Source: UBA1794 sp031552405 (GTDB lineage Bacteria; Bacteroidota; Bacteroidia; Bacteroidales; Bacteroidaceae). From it: a stretch of DNA of 64,000 nt. The stretch is from positions 1 to 64,000 of the forward strand of contig JAVBMN010000012.1 of assembly GCA_031552405.1 (NCBI GenBank), given 5' to 3'. The position numbers and the translations under genes are program-made. Position 1 is the first letter of the stretch. Each line of letters opens with the position of its first letter. A model generated the notes under the pieces. The model searched no databases. It was not told the DNA's origin and worked only from the letters and a program-made list of their open reading frames with translations. Below, piece after piece: positions 46,830 through 56,192 of the stretch.

Positions 46830-46884
46830 CCAACCGAAAATAGACTAAAAACCCATTTATTTATACCTATAAAACAGTATTAAT

Positions 46885-47319
46885 ATGCTAAAAGAAATTT
46901 TATCCATTGCCGGAAAACCCGGACTGTATAAGTTAATATCGCAAGGACGTAATTCATTGATCGTAGAGTCCATTGCCGAAGATAAGAAGCGTATGCCGAT
47001 CCACGGTACTGACAAAGTAATTTCTTTGGGCGACATCGCCATGTATACCGAAGAAGGCGAGGAGCCTCTTGCCACAATCCTTAGATCCGTGTGTGCAAAG
47101 TACGAAAACAAGATTGTAGAGCTGGACTGGAGAAAAGCTTCACGTAACGAACTGGAAACCTTCTTCTCCGAAATACTCCCCAGTTTCGACCGGGATCGCG
47201 TACATGCCTCCGATATTAAGAAACTTATCCAGTGGTACAACCTTCTGATAAGCAATGGAATCACTTCTTTTGAAACTGCACCGAAAGCAGAAGAAGAGGT
47301 TGAAGAGGTTGCTGAATAA
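46885..47319 (+). CDS. DUF5606 family protein
   Basis: The 144-aa protein begins MLKEILSIAGKPGLYKLISQ, followed by GRNSLIVESIAEDKKRMPIH and LGDIAMYTEEGEEPL, the pattern of DUF5606, a conserved Bacteroidetes family. The C-terminal half is helical (IKKLIQWYNLLISNGI) with an acidic end. No catalytic motif is visible; function is unknown. It has its own strong promoter and a strong terminator, so it is monocistronic. Confidence 0.88.
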   Translation: MLKEILSIAGKPGLYKLISQGRNSLIVESIAEDKKRMPIHGTDKVISLGDIAMYTEEGEEPLATILRSVCAKYENKIVELDWRKASRNELETFFSEILPSFDRDRVHASDIKKLIQWYNLLISNGITSFETAPKAEEEVEEVAE

Positions 47320-47339
47320 GCACTATCTCATCCACCCAT

Positions 47340-47381
47340 AACCAAACAGGCTGCCCTCTACAGAAGGCAGCCTGTTTGGTT
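47340..47381. terminator. Strong intrinsic terminator
   Basis: AACCAAACAGGCTGCC (47340-47355) pairs perfectly over 16 bp with GGCAGCCTGTTTGGTT (47366-47381). It lies between the convergent DUF5606 and small membrane protein genes and may serve both. Confidence 0.88.
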
Positions 47382-47398
47382 ATTCTGAGAAAGCAGTT

Positions 47399-47605
47399 TT
47401 ATTTCTCACGGCTCTTTGCAGCCTGTTTCTCTTTCCAACGGAGTAAAAACCATAATATTACAATTGCGACATAAGCAACTCCTATGGTTATAAGCTTCTC
47501 CTGAAGAGACATCTCCCGATTCTCCGGAGCCAGCCAAATGGAGGTGGCTGTTACATACACAAAGAGAATGCAACAAAGCCAAGTTGATTTCTTTAATTTC
47601 TTCAT
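47399..47605 (-). CDS. Small two-helix membrane protein
   Basis: 68 aa from the ATG at 47605. Two hydrophobic helices (STWLCCILFVYVTATSIWL and LITIGVAYVAIVILWFLL) are separated by a short polar loop (APENREMSLQEK), with a basic tail RWKEKQAAKSREK. No family is recognised. It starts about 80 nt from the divergent GHL10 gene. Coding potential is supported by the ordered helix-loop-helix layout and the facing terminator. Confidence 0.65.
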   Translation of the reverse strand: MKKLKKSTWLCCILFVYVTATSIWLAPENREMSLQEKLITIGVAYVAIVILWFLLRWKEKQAAKSREK

Positions 47606-47708
47606 CGCGCAGAAACAATCTGTTATGAATCGCAAATATACATATTATGCCTGTCAAACTCCCGGATTATTAAGTTTTTTACCTATTTTTGCGCGAAAAT
47701 AAGAGTTC

Positions 47709-49208
47709 ATGATTTCCAGACTATCCTATATTCTCTCTCTGCTATTCTTTGTCACAGCCCTGCTACAAGCGCAACCCAAGCAAGAAATACGCGCCACTTG
47801 GCTCACTACGCTCTTGGGGCTGGACTGGCCGCATACCACAGCTACCTCCTCCTATTCCAGAGAGAGACAGCAAATGGAGTTGTGTCGGCAACTGGACTTG
47901 CTGAAGAAGGCAGGCATCAATCTGGTATTCTTCCAGGCTCGCTTGCGGAGTGATGTAGCATACCGCTCAAACTTAGAACCCATTAGTCATGTATTTACAG
48001 GGGAGTACGGTGCCGATCCCGGATATGACCCGCTGGCCTTTGTCATCAGCGAGTGCCACAAGCGGGGTATGGAATGCCATGCCTGGATCGTTACCATCCC
48101 TGCCGGAACCCGTGCGCATCAAAAGAAGATGGCAAAAGAAGGGCTTGAATACCATCGCAAAGACCTCCTGCTTCTTCAAAAGGATCAGTATTATATGAAT
48201 CCGGGAAATCCGGATACGAAAGTGTATCTGGGGAATATTGTAAAAGAGATTGTAAGCCAATACGATGTAGACGGAGTGCAGTTCGACTATCTGCGCTACC
48301 CGGAACACCCTTTGAATGACGATACATGGTATCGCCGTTATGCGCAAGGGCGCTCCAAAGAAGAATGGCGCAGAGAAAATATCACCGAAATCATGCGGTA
48401 CTTATACCACACGGTAAAAGACATAAAACCGTGGGTAGCCGTCAGCACGTGTCCTGTAGGACGCTACCGCGACTTGCCCCGGTACTCGGCCTATCAGTTC
48501 AACGCCTATCACTCTGTTTCGCAAGATCCTAAACTATGGCTACAAGAAGGAATACAAGATATGCTCTTTCCCATGATGTATTATCGGGATCGTTACTTTT
48601 ATCCTTTTGTGCTCGACTGGAAAGAAGGATCAAACGGACGCCCCATTGCTCCCGGGCTGGGCATCTATTTCCTCCATCCTTCCGAAGGTACCTGGACCTT
48701 ACAGGACATCCGTGAGCAACTGGCTTTCTGCCGGGGAAGCGGCATAGACGGAATAGGGTTCTACCGGGCAAAGTTCTTAACAGATAACACGAAAGGATTG
48801 ATGGATGAACTGATCCGCAACCACTCCTCCTCCCCAGCACTATTGCCCGCCCTGACATGGATTGACTCTATCCCACCCACCACACCGGAAGACTTACAAG
48901 TGCAACGTGAAGGCATGAGTGTAAATCTGTCATGGATTCCTTCCTATGACAATGAGGCACGCTGCGCACCTGTATATCAGGTATATGCTTCTGATGAATG
49001 GCCGGTGGATACTACAGACCCCCGAAACCTGGTAGCGATCCGCGTGGAAAGTACAGAATACAAGTATAATGCGCAGTGGAATCTGCCCGTAAAGCGTTAT
49101 TTCGCCATCACCGCCTCTGATCGTTGCCACAATGAAAGCCCGGCTTTACAGATGCCGGAACCTCTATGGCCTGAAACCGGCCCGATACTACCAGTGCTCA
49201 GGAAGTAG
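47709..49208 (+). CDS. Second GHL10-type secreted glycosyl hydrolase
   Basis: The 499-aa protein has a signal peptide ending LLQAQ. The GHL10/DUF187 barrel spans about 25-370: KQEIRATWLTTLLGLDWPHT, KKAGINLVFFQARLRSDVAY, ECHAWIVTIPAG, YDVDGVQFDYLRYP, WVAVSTCPVGRYRD, DMLFPMMYYRDRYF. A fibronectin type III-like C-terminus follows (PPTTPEDLQVQREGMSVNLS). It is a paralogue of the gene at 39523. A TATTTTTG box at 47684-47691 is a likely -7 element. Its end overlaps the convergent antiporter gene by 11 nt. Confidence 0.88.
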   Translation: MISRLSYILSLLFFVTALLQAQPKQEIRATWLTTLLGLDWPHTTATSSYSRERQQMELCRQLDLLKKAGINLVFFQARLRSDVAYRSNLEPISHVFTGEYGADPGYDPLAFVISECHKRGMECHAWIVTIPAGTRAHQKKMAKEGLEYHRKDLLLLQKDQYYMNPGNPDTKVYLGNIVKEIVSQYDVDGVQFDYLRYPEHPLNDDTWYRRYAQGRSKEEWRRENITEIMRYLYHTVKDIKPWVAVSTCPVGRYRDLPRYSAYQFNAYHSVSQDPKLWLQEGIQDMLFPMMYYRDRYFYPFVLDWKEGSNGRPIAPGLGIYFLHPSEGTWTLQDIREQLAFCRGSGIDGIGFYRAKFLTDNTKGLMDELIRNHSSSPALLPALTWIDSIPPTTPEDLQVQREGMSVNLSWIPSYDNEARCAPVYQVYASDEWPVDTTDPRNLVAIRVESTEYKYNAQWNLPVKRYFAITASDRCHNESPALQMPEPLWPETGPILPVLRK

Positions 49209-51486
49209 CTGATGCGGAAACAAGTACATCCTCCTTGTGAAAATCCACCAGATGGTGTACATCCTCCTCTTCTCCCACTATCCAAATGACATCTCCCATA
49301 CAAAGAATCTCTGTGACATCCACCGAGGCATAAAACTCGTCACCCCTTTCCAAGCCCACTACAAGACAACGGAAGCGTTCCCGAATGCCACTTTTAAGAA
49401 TTGTACCGCCCACAAAAGGAGAGTCGGCATCAATAATGAACGACCGCAACACCATCGCATTGTGAGAGGAATAGGTAGTCGACGTATCCGTGTGAACAGA
49501 AAGAGACATTACCTGAAAGAATTCCTTCAGAGAATCATCCGTTCCTATTACCTGAATCTCGTCCTGCGGGAAAAGTCGCTCCCTCCCACCGGGGATATTG
49601 ATGTGACGCTCTCCCCGGTAAATACTGGCTACATGGATGCCGTATGTATTACCCAGATTCAGTTCCATCAGTGTTTTTCCTGCCCAGGAGGAATCAAAAG
49701 GAAGGGTAAACTCCGTAAGATGAAGATCACGCGCCAGCAGCCCTCCGATGTACGCAGGTTTCTTCTCTCTACTCTGCTGGTAGATCTCCTTTACACGGAA
49801 GTTACGAAGAAACTTCCGCTCTATCAGGATCGACTGTTTCTTCAAACGGCGGGAATACACCATACCCGCCATAATCAGGATAGCCGCAATAGAGGCAATC
49901 ATTATGGAACTGCTACACAGTCTGCTAATGATAAAGACCACAAATAACAGAGCCAGAAATCCTTTCAGAACAAGCAGTGTAACAAGAGGCCCATGGTTTA
50001 CCCGGCGGTCATTCCACAAAGCTTTGAACTCAATAGAGTGGTTCTTCTTCACCACAATGGCGCGCAGGAAGGGAGAGCAAATCAGTATGGTAATAGCTGC
50101 CCCCACATTACCACCCCAAAAATCACCTAGCAAGGTCTGCAAGGGAGGTAGCAGGAATTGAAAACAGAGAGTGATAACTGCAATGGTTACAATGGAATAT
50201 ATCATCACCATACGCCCCATGCTGAAAAGAAGTTTCTTCCACTTACTCTCATTATTCACTATCTGCGACCCGGAGCTATAGCGATCCAGCAACAGCATCC
50301 ACGAAGCAGGAAGATGACGTTCCAGATACGAATACGCCGGAAGCGCCAAACGGATAAAATAAGGAGTGAGGAACGTAGTAATGACCGACACCGCCACCAC
50401 AATGGGATACAAGAAAGAACTTGTAACCCCCAATGACACCCCCAATGTAGCTATAATAAAAGAAAACTCACCAATCTGCGTCAGGCTAAACCCGCACTGT
50501 ATGGATGTTTTCAAGGACTGGCCGGAAAGCAAGACGCCCACCGTACCAAAGAATGCCTGTCCCAGAATGACCGTCAGGATAATCACCGTAATGGGTACGG
50601 CATACTCCACAATCATCACCGGATCAACCATCATACCCACCGAAACGAAGAAGATGGCACCAAATAAGTCTTTTACAGGCTTTACCAGACGTTCTATCTT
50701 CTCCCCTTCAAGTGTTTCGGCCAGGATAGAGCCCATTATGAACGCGCCAAAAGCCGGCGAGAAACCTACCTCAGCAGCCAGGTACACCATCACAAAGCAT
50801 AAGCTGAGAGATACTACCAGCAACGTCTCCTCTCCCATAAAAGAGCGGGTACGCCGGAAGAATGAAGGTATCAGATAGATACCTACCACAAACCACAGCA
50901 CTAGGAAGAACAACAATTTACCGAGGCTGAACATCATCTCGGTACCCTCAAAGTTATGCTGTACCGCCATCGTGCTGAGCATCACCATCAGGACAATGGC
51001 CAATATATCTTCAAGGATTAATATGCTGAGTACCGTACCGGCAAACTTCTGATGCCTGAGCCCCATATCGTCAAAGGCCTTGTAAATAATGGTGGTAGAG
51101 GACATGGCAATCATACCTCCAAGGAAGATACAGTCCATCTGTGCCCAACCACACATATACCCCACTCCCATTCCACATAATATCATGAAAAACACAATAG
51201 TGCAGGTGGCAATAATAGCCGTACCACCTACCTTCACAATTTTCCGGAAACTGAACTCCAGTCCCAAAGCGAATAATAAGAAGATTACCCCAATATCCGC
51301 CCACGTCTTTACATTGGCAATGTCCGTTACTACCGGGGTGTAAGGAATGTATTCCGTGGCCAGAAATCCGGCTACTATATACCCTAACACAAGGGGTTGT
51401 TTCAGGCGTTTAAACAATAATGTAAAGAACCCCGCATAGGTAAGTATTACCGCGAGGTCAATTATCAAGGCAGGAATATGCTGCAT
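49198..51486 (-). CDS. CPA2-type cation:proton antiporter with RCK C-terminal domains
   Basis: The 762-aa protein has about twelve membrane helices of the Kef/CPA2 fold (GYIVAGFLATEYIPYTPVV, ADIGVIFLLFALGLEFSF, GFSPAFGAFIMGSILAET, DLFGAIFFVSVGMMVDP). A second hydrophobic block follows near 430-530 and then two TrkA-C/RCK-C-like domains (about 590-760; DEIQVIGTDDSLKEF, GDVIWIVGEEEDVHHLVDF). No full nucleotide-binding RCK_N is seen. It likely exchanges K+ or Na+ for protons. It begins 6 nt after pepT, so the two are cotranscribed. Confidence 0.9.
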   Translation of the reverse strand: MQHIPALIIDLAVILTYAGFFTLLFKRLKQPLVLGYIVAGFLATEYIPYTPVVTDIANVKTWADIGVIFLLFALGLEFSFRKIVKVGGTAIIATCTIVFFMILCGMGVGYMCGWAQMDCIFLGGMIAMSSTTIIYKAFDDMGLRHQKFAGTVLSILILEDILAIVLMVMLSTMAVQHNFEGTEMMFSLGKLLFFLVLWFVVGIYLIPSFFRRTRSFMGEETLLVVSLSLCFVMVYLAAEVGFSPAFGAFIMGSILAETLEGEKIERLVKPVKDLFGAIFFVSVGMMVDPVMIVEYAVPITVIILTVILGQAFFGTVGVLLSGQSLKTSIQCGFSLTQIGEFSFIIATLGVSLGVTSSFLYPIVVAVSVITTFLTPYFIRLALPAYSYLERHLPASWMLLLDRYSSGSQIVNNESKWKKLLFSMGRMVMIYSIVTIAVITLCFQFLLPPLQTLLGDFWGGNVGAAITILICSPFLRAIVVKKNHSIEFKALWNDRRVNHGPLVTLLVLKGFLALLFVVFIISRLCSSSIMIASIAAILIMAGMVYSRRLKKQSILIERKFLRNFRVKEIYQQSREKKPAYIGGLLARDLHLTEFTLPFDSSWAGKTLMELNLGNTYGIHVASIYRGERHINIPGGRERLFPQDEIQVIGTDDSLKEFFQVMSLSVHTDTSTTYSSHNAMVLRSFIIDADSPFVGGTILKSGIRERFRCLVVGLERGDEFYASVDVTEILCMGDVIWIVGEEEDVHHLVDFHKEDVLVSASATS

Positions 51487-51492
51487 GGGAAC

Positions 51493-52734
51493 TTACTTTG
51501 ATTGAGGGGTTACACGCAGAGCGTTCAGTTCGATAATCTTGACGATCACACGCGAGGCCAGTTCCATGCTTTGAACAGGTACATACTCATAACGTCCGTG
51601 GAAATTCATGCCCCCGGCAAAGATATTGGGGCAAGGCAGCCCTTTAAAGGAAAGCTGCGCGCCATCCGTTCCTCCACGAATAGGCTTTATAAGAGGCTCT
51701 ATACCTACCTGTCGCATGGCTTCGGCCGCCAAGTCTACGATATGCAGGGCTGGCTCTATCTTTTCCCGCATATTATAGTATTGATCGGTCAGTTCGAGCT
51801 TCAAGGTTCCTGCTCCATACTTCTCATTCAGGATTTGTATCCACTTTACGAGGTTCTCTTTTCGCTGTTCAAAAAGGACACGGTCATGGTCACGGATGAT
51901 ATAACGCACAGTAGTTTCTTCTACTCCTCCCTCGATACCGGTCAGGTGGTAAAAGCCTTCATAACCTTCTGTGTTCTCCGGCGATTCTTCCTGAGGCAAC
52001 ATGGCAGTCAGTTCACCGGCTATACGCAAGGAATTAATCATCTTCCCTTTCGCATAACCCGGATGTACATTCCGGCCACGTATTACTATCTTAGCACCTG
52101 CTGCATTGAAATTCTCGTATTCCAGTTCACCCACAGCGCCTCCATCCATGGTATACGCCCATTCCGCACCAAAGCGGGCTATATCAAACTGATGGGCGCC
52201 CTGACCAATCTCTTCATCGGGATTAAATCCCACACGAACCTTGCCATGCTTTATTTCCGGGTGGGCTATCAGATAAGCCATGGCGTCCACAATCTCAACA
52301 ATGCCGGCTTTATCATCAGCACCCAACAGGGTGTGTCCGTTGGTAACGACTATATCTTGCCCTTTGTAGGCTGTAAGCTCAGGGAATTGGTCCGGCGAAA
52401 GAATGATCTTTTCATTGGCATCGAGGACTATATCGCCTCCCGGATAGTTGGAGACTATGCGTGGCTGCACATTCTCTCCCGTCATGTCAGGACTGGTATC
52501 CACATGGGCGATAAACCCAATCACGGGTACTTCGTAATCCACATTCGCCGGGAGCGTGGCGAAGAGATAGCCTTTCTCGTCGAGTTGCACTTCCTGCAGT
52601 CCCACATCCAGTAATTCTTCACGCAGCTTTTCTGCAAAGTGCATTTGTTTTGTGGTACTGGGGGTTATCCCGGTATTTTCATCGCTTTGCGTATCTTGCC
52701 TTACATAGTTCAAAAAACGGTCTACCAACTTCAT
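51493..52734 (-). CDS. pepT: Peptidase T, cytosolic (aminotripeptidase)
   Basis: The 413-aa protein is an M20 metallopeptidase of standard PepT length without a signal peptide, starting MKLVDRFLNYVRQDTQSDEN. Zinc ligands and catalytic residues are in place: His77 and Asp79 (IAHVDTSPD), Asp140 (LLGADDKAG), Glu174/175 (FNPDEEIG), Asp197 (TMDGG), and the C-terminal His in NFHGRYEYVP. It removes the N-terminal residue from tripeptides. It is 6 nt upstream of the antiporter gene. Two secreted paralogues lie at 56193 and 57842. Confidence 0.95.
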   Translation of the reverse strand: MKLVDRFLNYVRQDTQSDENTGITPSTTKQMHFAEKLREELLDVGLQEVQLDEKGYLFATLPANVDYEVPVIGFIAHVDTSPDMTGENVQPRIVSNYPGGDIVLDANEKIILSPDQFPELTAYKGQDIVVTNGHTLLGADDKAGIVEIVDAMAYLIAHPEIKHGKVRVGFNPDEEIGQGAHQFDIARFGAEWAYTMDGGAVGELEYENFNAAGAKIVIRGRNVHPGYAKGKMINSLRIAGELTAMLPQEESPENTEGYEGFYHLTGIEGGVEETTVRYIIRDHDRVLFEQRKENLVKWIQILNEKYGAGTLKLELTDQYYNMREKIEPALHIVDLAAEAMRQVGIEPLIKPIRGGTDGAQLSFKGLPCPNIFAGGMNFHGRYEYVPVQSMELASRVIVKIIELNALRVTPQSK

Positions 52735-52861
52735 ATTTCTATATTTATTTTCAGCAAAGAGCCTACAGTACGCATTGACAGCGAACTATCTTCTCGGCAA
52801 AGGTACAAAATAATATTGAGAACGTCTTTTCCTCATCCTATACTCCTTTCATCTGATATAC

Positions 52862-52899
52862 AAAAAAACCAGCGCTGAAGTTCATAAAACTTCAGCGCT
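52862..52899 (-). terminator. Terminator of the first GH128-like gene
   Basis: On the reverse strand AGCGCTGAAGTT pairs perfectly with AACTTCAGCGCT (52871-52899) and is followed by GGTTTTTTT. It separates the GH128-like gene from cytosolic pepT. Confidence 0.85.
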
Positions 52900-52953
52900 G
52901 AGCCTTAAAAACCAATACGTCAAGCTTTAGAAACTCCGACGCCAGGCTTTCTA

Positions 52954-55914
52954 TCAATGTTTAACGAAACTTGCCGATTCGTTTTTGTCTGTGCGAATAA
53001 CGTAGTATCCGGCAGGAAGAACGCTTGTATCCAGTCCTTTATTAGGCGAGACCACACAAAGCTGCGCTCCTGTGGAATTGTAAAGCATTGCTGTTGTACC
53101 CTTCATACCACTGATATAGACAATACCATCTTGCTCATACAGACCAAAATCTACTGCTGCTTCCATTTCATCAAATCCTACCGGCCCCGGACTGGGAGAA
53201 GTAGATTTTGAAGTATAGAACGCAATGTAACCTACTTCATCTTTACTCACTGTCGTTGGAGAACTTACAGTGGGCTTCTCGCGCACCTTATAAAAACGAA
53301 CACTCGTATTGGTCAGCGCACCGTATACAAGAATCGAAGTGTAGGTATCATTACTACTCTGCAAAGCCGAAACCACTGTAGGAGTTACATCAGCTGGATA
53401 AATCTCTGGGAAAGAGGTTATTTCGGTACTGGTTAATCCACCGTTCACTGCGCCCGTACGAGCAATTGTTACATGAAGTGTATCCAATGTCTTTGGATTA
53501 ACAATCTTCGTAGTGCCGGGCAGAGCTGCATAATAGCCAACGTTTTCACCGGAGCGGGGCCAGGCTGCTGCTATTGCTGCTTCGCGAGTTAGGCGCACCT
53601 CAAATCCATCCTTTGTCACATTACGCACGCGAGGGAATACATGAGCCTTATTGGCAGCAAAGTTTGAGGCGCCCAGAACCACAGGGAATACAACCGGTGC
53701 ATCTTCAAATATTTCTTTAAAGTTTACCTGCACCCATTCAGAACTCACAGCTTTTACCACACCTGTTTCGGCTGGTATAGTCTGCAAACTCTTCGAAGTA
53801 GTATCCACCACCATAAAAGGAGCTCTCACAGTCGTTCCATAAGTCAAGCCATCCAACGTAGCCTCTGTGTAATTATACACAAAGCCCCAAGGGACAAGCT
53901 TAGCGCGGAAGTTACCTTCTTTCAGAGAAGCATTCAACATGCACAGAGCCTGGTTAGACTGTCCGGCTACCGAAGCCGCAGGAGTTCCTCCAAAGACAGG
54001 CATACCCACCACGCCATTGCCAAATGGTTCATAAAGCACATACGCCCAATCCGGTTTTGAAAGGCTGACAGTTCCATAACGGATCAAATCACCCTGAGCT
54101 TCATCTACATCTATACTCTCTTCTATCGTATAACGTGCGGTAGTTTCATTGCAATAATAGAAGTGGATTCTGTAAGATGCTTTCTGCACATTGCCAATTC
54201 CCCAGTTGTCTTTAATAATCGTACCGTTGGCGGTAGTCCCTTCTTTTATAACTTCCCAATCTGAATCGACAAACTTACGTTCAATCACATACTTATCTAA
54301 ATACTCTCCGTTATTATCGGTCAGAGTTATATATACTTGCCCCACGGAAGCCAGTGTCGAAGAATTGACCAAAGCAACAGGAGTAGTAAACTTAGGATAT
54401 ATGGGAATAAACTCATACGCCGGATTGTAAGCAAATCCAGGCTGGAAGGCTTTGTAAGCTTCTCCGGAAGGAGTTAAGTCGCCCTCATGATACGTTTTAG
54501 TAACACCATTAATAGTTGCCACTGTATCAAGCTTGCCCTTCTCATGCCGGTCATGATCATAATACGTAATATTCCGCCTTACCTGCACATTACTATATAG
54601 TGAGAATCGCTCTACCCAAGGCGCGTCTGCCAGCTTCTTTATCACTGCATCTGTTATATCACGTGATTTGATCCACTGGCTGCCCAAATCCGAAGGCCAA
54701 CCGCCCTCTGATGTCCAGTTTGCACCGTTATTCCATTCCGTAATCCAGATTGGACGGCCTGTGGCCTTGTATATATTATAGGCATAATCCGCCCACCATT
54801 GAGCACTCTGATACTGATACACATGGATAGCCACAAAGTCAATACGCAAACCTAAGCGGTCGCATTCCGCCACAAACAATTTGGTGTTTTCTATATTACC
54901 ATCCGTAGAGGCCATGGAACCGATACGTGTACCATTTTTCACTAAGATCTGCTGATAGTGCATCGGAGTCTGCAAACCACCGATTGCCTGAAGAGGTTTA
55001 CTGGGATCGTACTTGTTATAGCCATATTCTTTAGGCTTGTCTTCATCCTTATTATCGTCCTTGTTCCAAGGCTCATTAAAGAACAAGGTGTGTGTTACGC
55101 CGGAAACATCCGACTGGTTAGCCGTAGAGGCACCCACATTCCAGCTTGCATGATGCCACATATTCACATACTCAATATTATTATTCTTACTGGCAAGAGA
55201 AGCATCGTAATTATAATACCAGGTAGAATTGGTCTTTTCCGGATCAGTATCAACAGCTCCCTTCTTGCTGGGCATGTGGATACGCATCACACGAATATAA
55301 GACACCTTATTATACAAGGCACCTCCACGCACACAAGCCTTGGGATCTGCCAGATTAGGAATATCAATATCCTCATCATGCGCCATAAACACACGGCTAT
55401 AACCACCACCATCAGATGCTTGAGCCATAGTAGCCATATAGCCGCGTTTCAACTTAAAGGACTTGATCTTATTATTGAAGCTACCTAATGCGGTATATCT
55501 GCCTGGCACATAGGCTTTCGAGCTGCCTCCATACGCTTCATCCGTATAAATGGTCAACGGAGCAAAAGCAGTACCACCATAAGGTATCACGGCAGCGCCC
55601 TGCTTATAGATGTTAACCATTATTTTACTTCCCACTACCGCAGCGCCATTAATACGCACATAGGAAAGCCATTTGGAACTAACCGTCACAGGTTGTACAT
55701 TGTCAAAGATCAGCCATGCATCTTCATGGGCCAAGTTTACAGTTACGCCTTCTGCAATACATCCCGTAGACGCTGTAATGTGATAATCCACAGCCTCGGA
55801 AAGAGTAATTGAAGAGGTGATTTTTTCAACTGTCACCTGTTTCCGCGCTGCAAAGATTCCTGTCACTACAAAGAAACAAGAAATCAAAGTTAACAATAGT
55901 CTTTTTGTAATCAT
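52954..55914 (-). CDS. Secreted GH128-like (Asl1-type) glycosyl hydrolase with sorting-like tail, copy 1
   Basis: The 986-aa protein has a signal peptide ending GIFAARKQ. An N-terminal beta region (about 25-180) precedes a GH128/Asl1-like barrel (about 190-480). Candidate catalytic residues are Glu about 281 in FFNEPWN (acid/base) and Glu about 392 in IWITEWNNGANW (nucleophile), with FVAIHVYQYQSAQWW between them. Fibronectin-like modules (about 500-620), a long beta region (to about 900) and a Por-like tail (AMLYNSTGAQL ... AGYYVIRTDK) follow. GH128 enzymes act on beta-1,3-glucans; the substrate here is unproven. It is highly similar to the copy at 59633 and has its own promoter and terminator. 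Confidence 0.78.
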   Translation of the reverse strand: MITKRLLLTLISCFFVVTGIFAARKQVTVEKITSSITLSEAVDYHITASTGCIAEGVTVNLAHEDAWLIFDNVQPVTVSSKWLSYVRINGAAVVGSKIMVNIYKQGAAVIPYGGTAFAPLTIYTDEAYGGSSKAYVPGRYTALGSFNNKIKSFKLKRGYMATMAQASDGGGYSRVFMAHDEDIDIPNLADPKACVRGGALYNKVSYIRVMRIHMPSKKGAVDTDPEKTNSTWYYNYDASLASKNNNIEYVNMWHHASWNVGASTANQSDVSGVTHTLFFNEPWNKDDNKDEDKPKEYGYNKYDPSKPLQAIGGLQTPMHYQQILVKNGTRIGSMASTDGNIENTKLFVAECDRLGLRIDFVAIHVYQYQSAQWWADYAYNIYKATGRPIWITEWNNGANWTSEGGWPSDLGSQWIKSRDITDAVIKKLADAPWVERFSLYSNVQVRRNITYYDHDRHEKGKLDTVATINGVTKTYHEGDLTPSGEAYKAFQPGFAYNPAYEFIPIYPKFTTPVALVNSSTLASVGQVYITLTDNNGEYLDKYVIERKFVDSDWEVIKEGTTANGTIIKDNWGIGNVQKASYRIHFYYCNETTARYTIEESIDVDEAQGDLIRYGTVSLSKPDWAYVLYEPFGNGVVGMPVFGGTPAASVAGQSNQALCMLNASLKEGNFRAKLVPWGFVYNYTEATLDGLTYGTTVRAPFMVVDTTSKSLQTIPAETGVVKAVSSEWVQVNFKEIFEDAPVVFPVVLGASNFAANKAHVFPRVRNVTKDGFEVRLTREAAIAAAWPRSGENVGYYAALPGTTKIVNPKTLDTLHVTIARTGAVNGGLTSTEITSFPEIYPADVTPTVVSALQSSNDTYTSILVYGALTNTSVRFYKVREKPTVSSPTTVSKDEVGYIAFYTSKSTSPSPGPVGFDEMEAAVDFGLYEQDGIVYISGMKGTTAMLYNSTGAQLCVVSPNKGLDTSVLPAGYYVIRTDKNESASFVKH

Positions 55915-55971
55915 TGGATATAGTTTAAGTTAATAGTAAGCATTCTGAAAAGCACAATTTCCTACTGGTGG

Positions 55972-56003
55972 TAAAATTAGAGAATAATATCCTTACACAC
56001 AAA
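55972..56003 (-). promoter_or_regulatory. Promoter of GH128-like copy 1
   Basis: On the reverse strand TTTG (56003-56000), exactly 20 nt, TAATTTTA (55979-55972), 57 nt before the ATG. The promoter of copy 2 at 62552-62583 has the same boxes and spacing. Confidence 0.7.
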
Positions 56004-56192
56004 TTATATTGGTATTCTTTACAACTCACCACTCCACAACCAGGACTTTTAAGCATCCGTTTCACTAGCCATTACAAATGACAGATAAATATCAAATAAA
56101 AAAAGCTGTAAAAGGTCCTGCCCCTCCGCTGCTTCTCCAATCTTTTTTTTAGCTGTTTTCCCTAAAAAATCTCCACACAATATGGTAAAGGC

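Noticed and set aside
51502..52614. Plus-strand open frame of 370 codons
   Set aside because: Antisense to pepT, with no recognisable motif.
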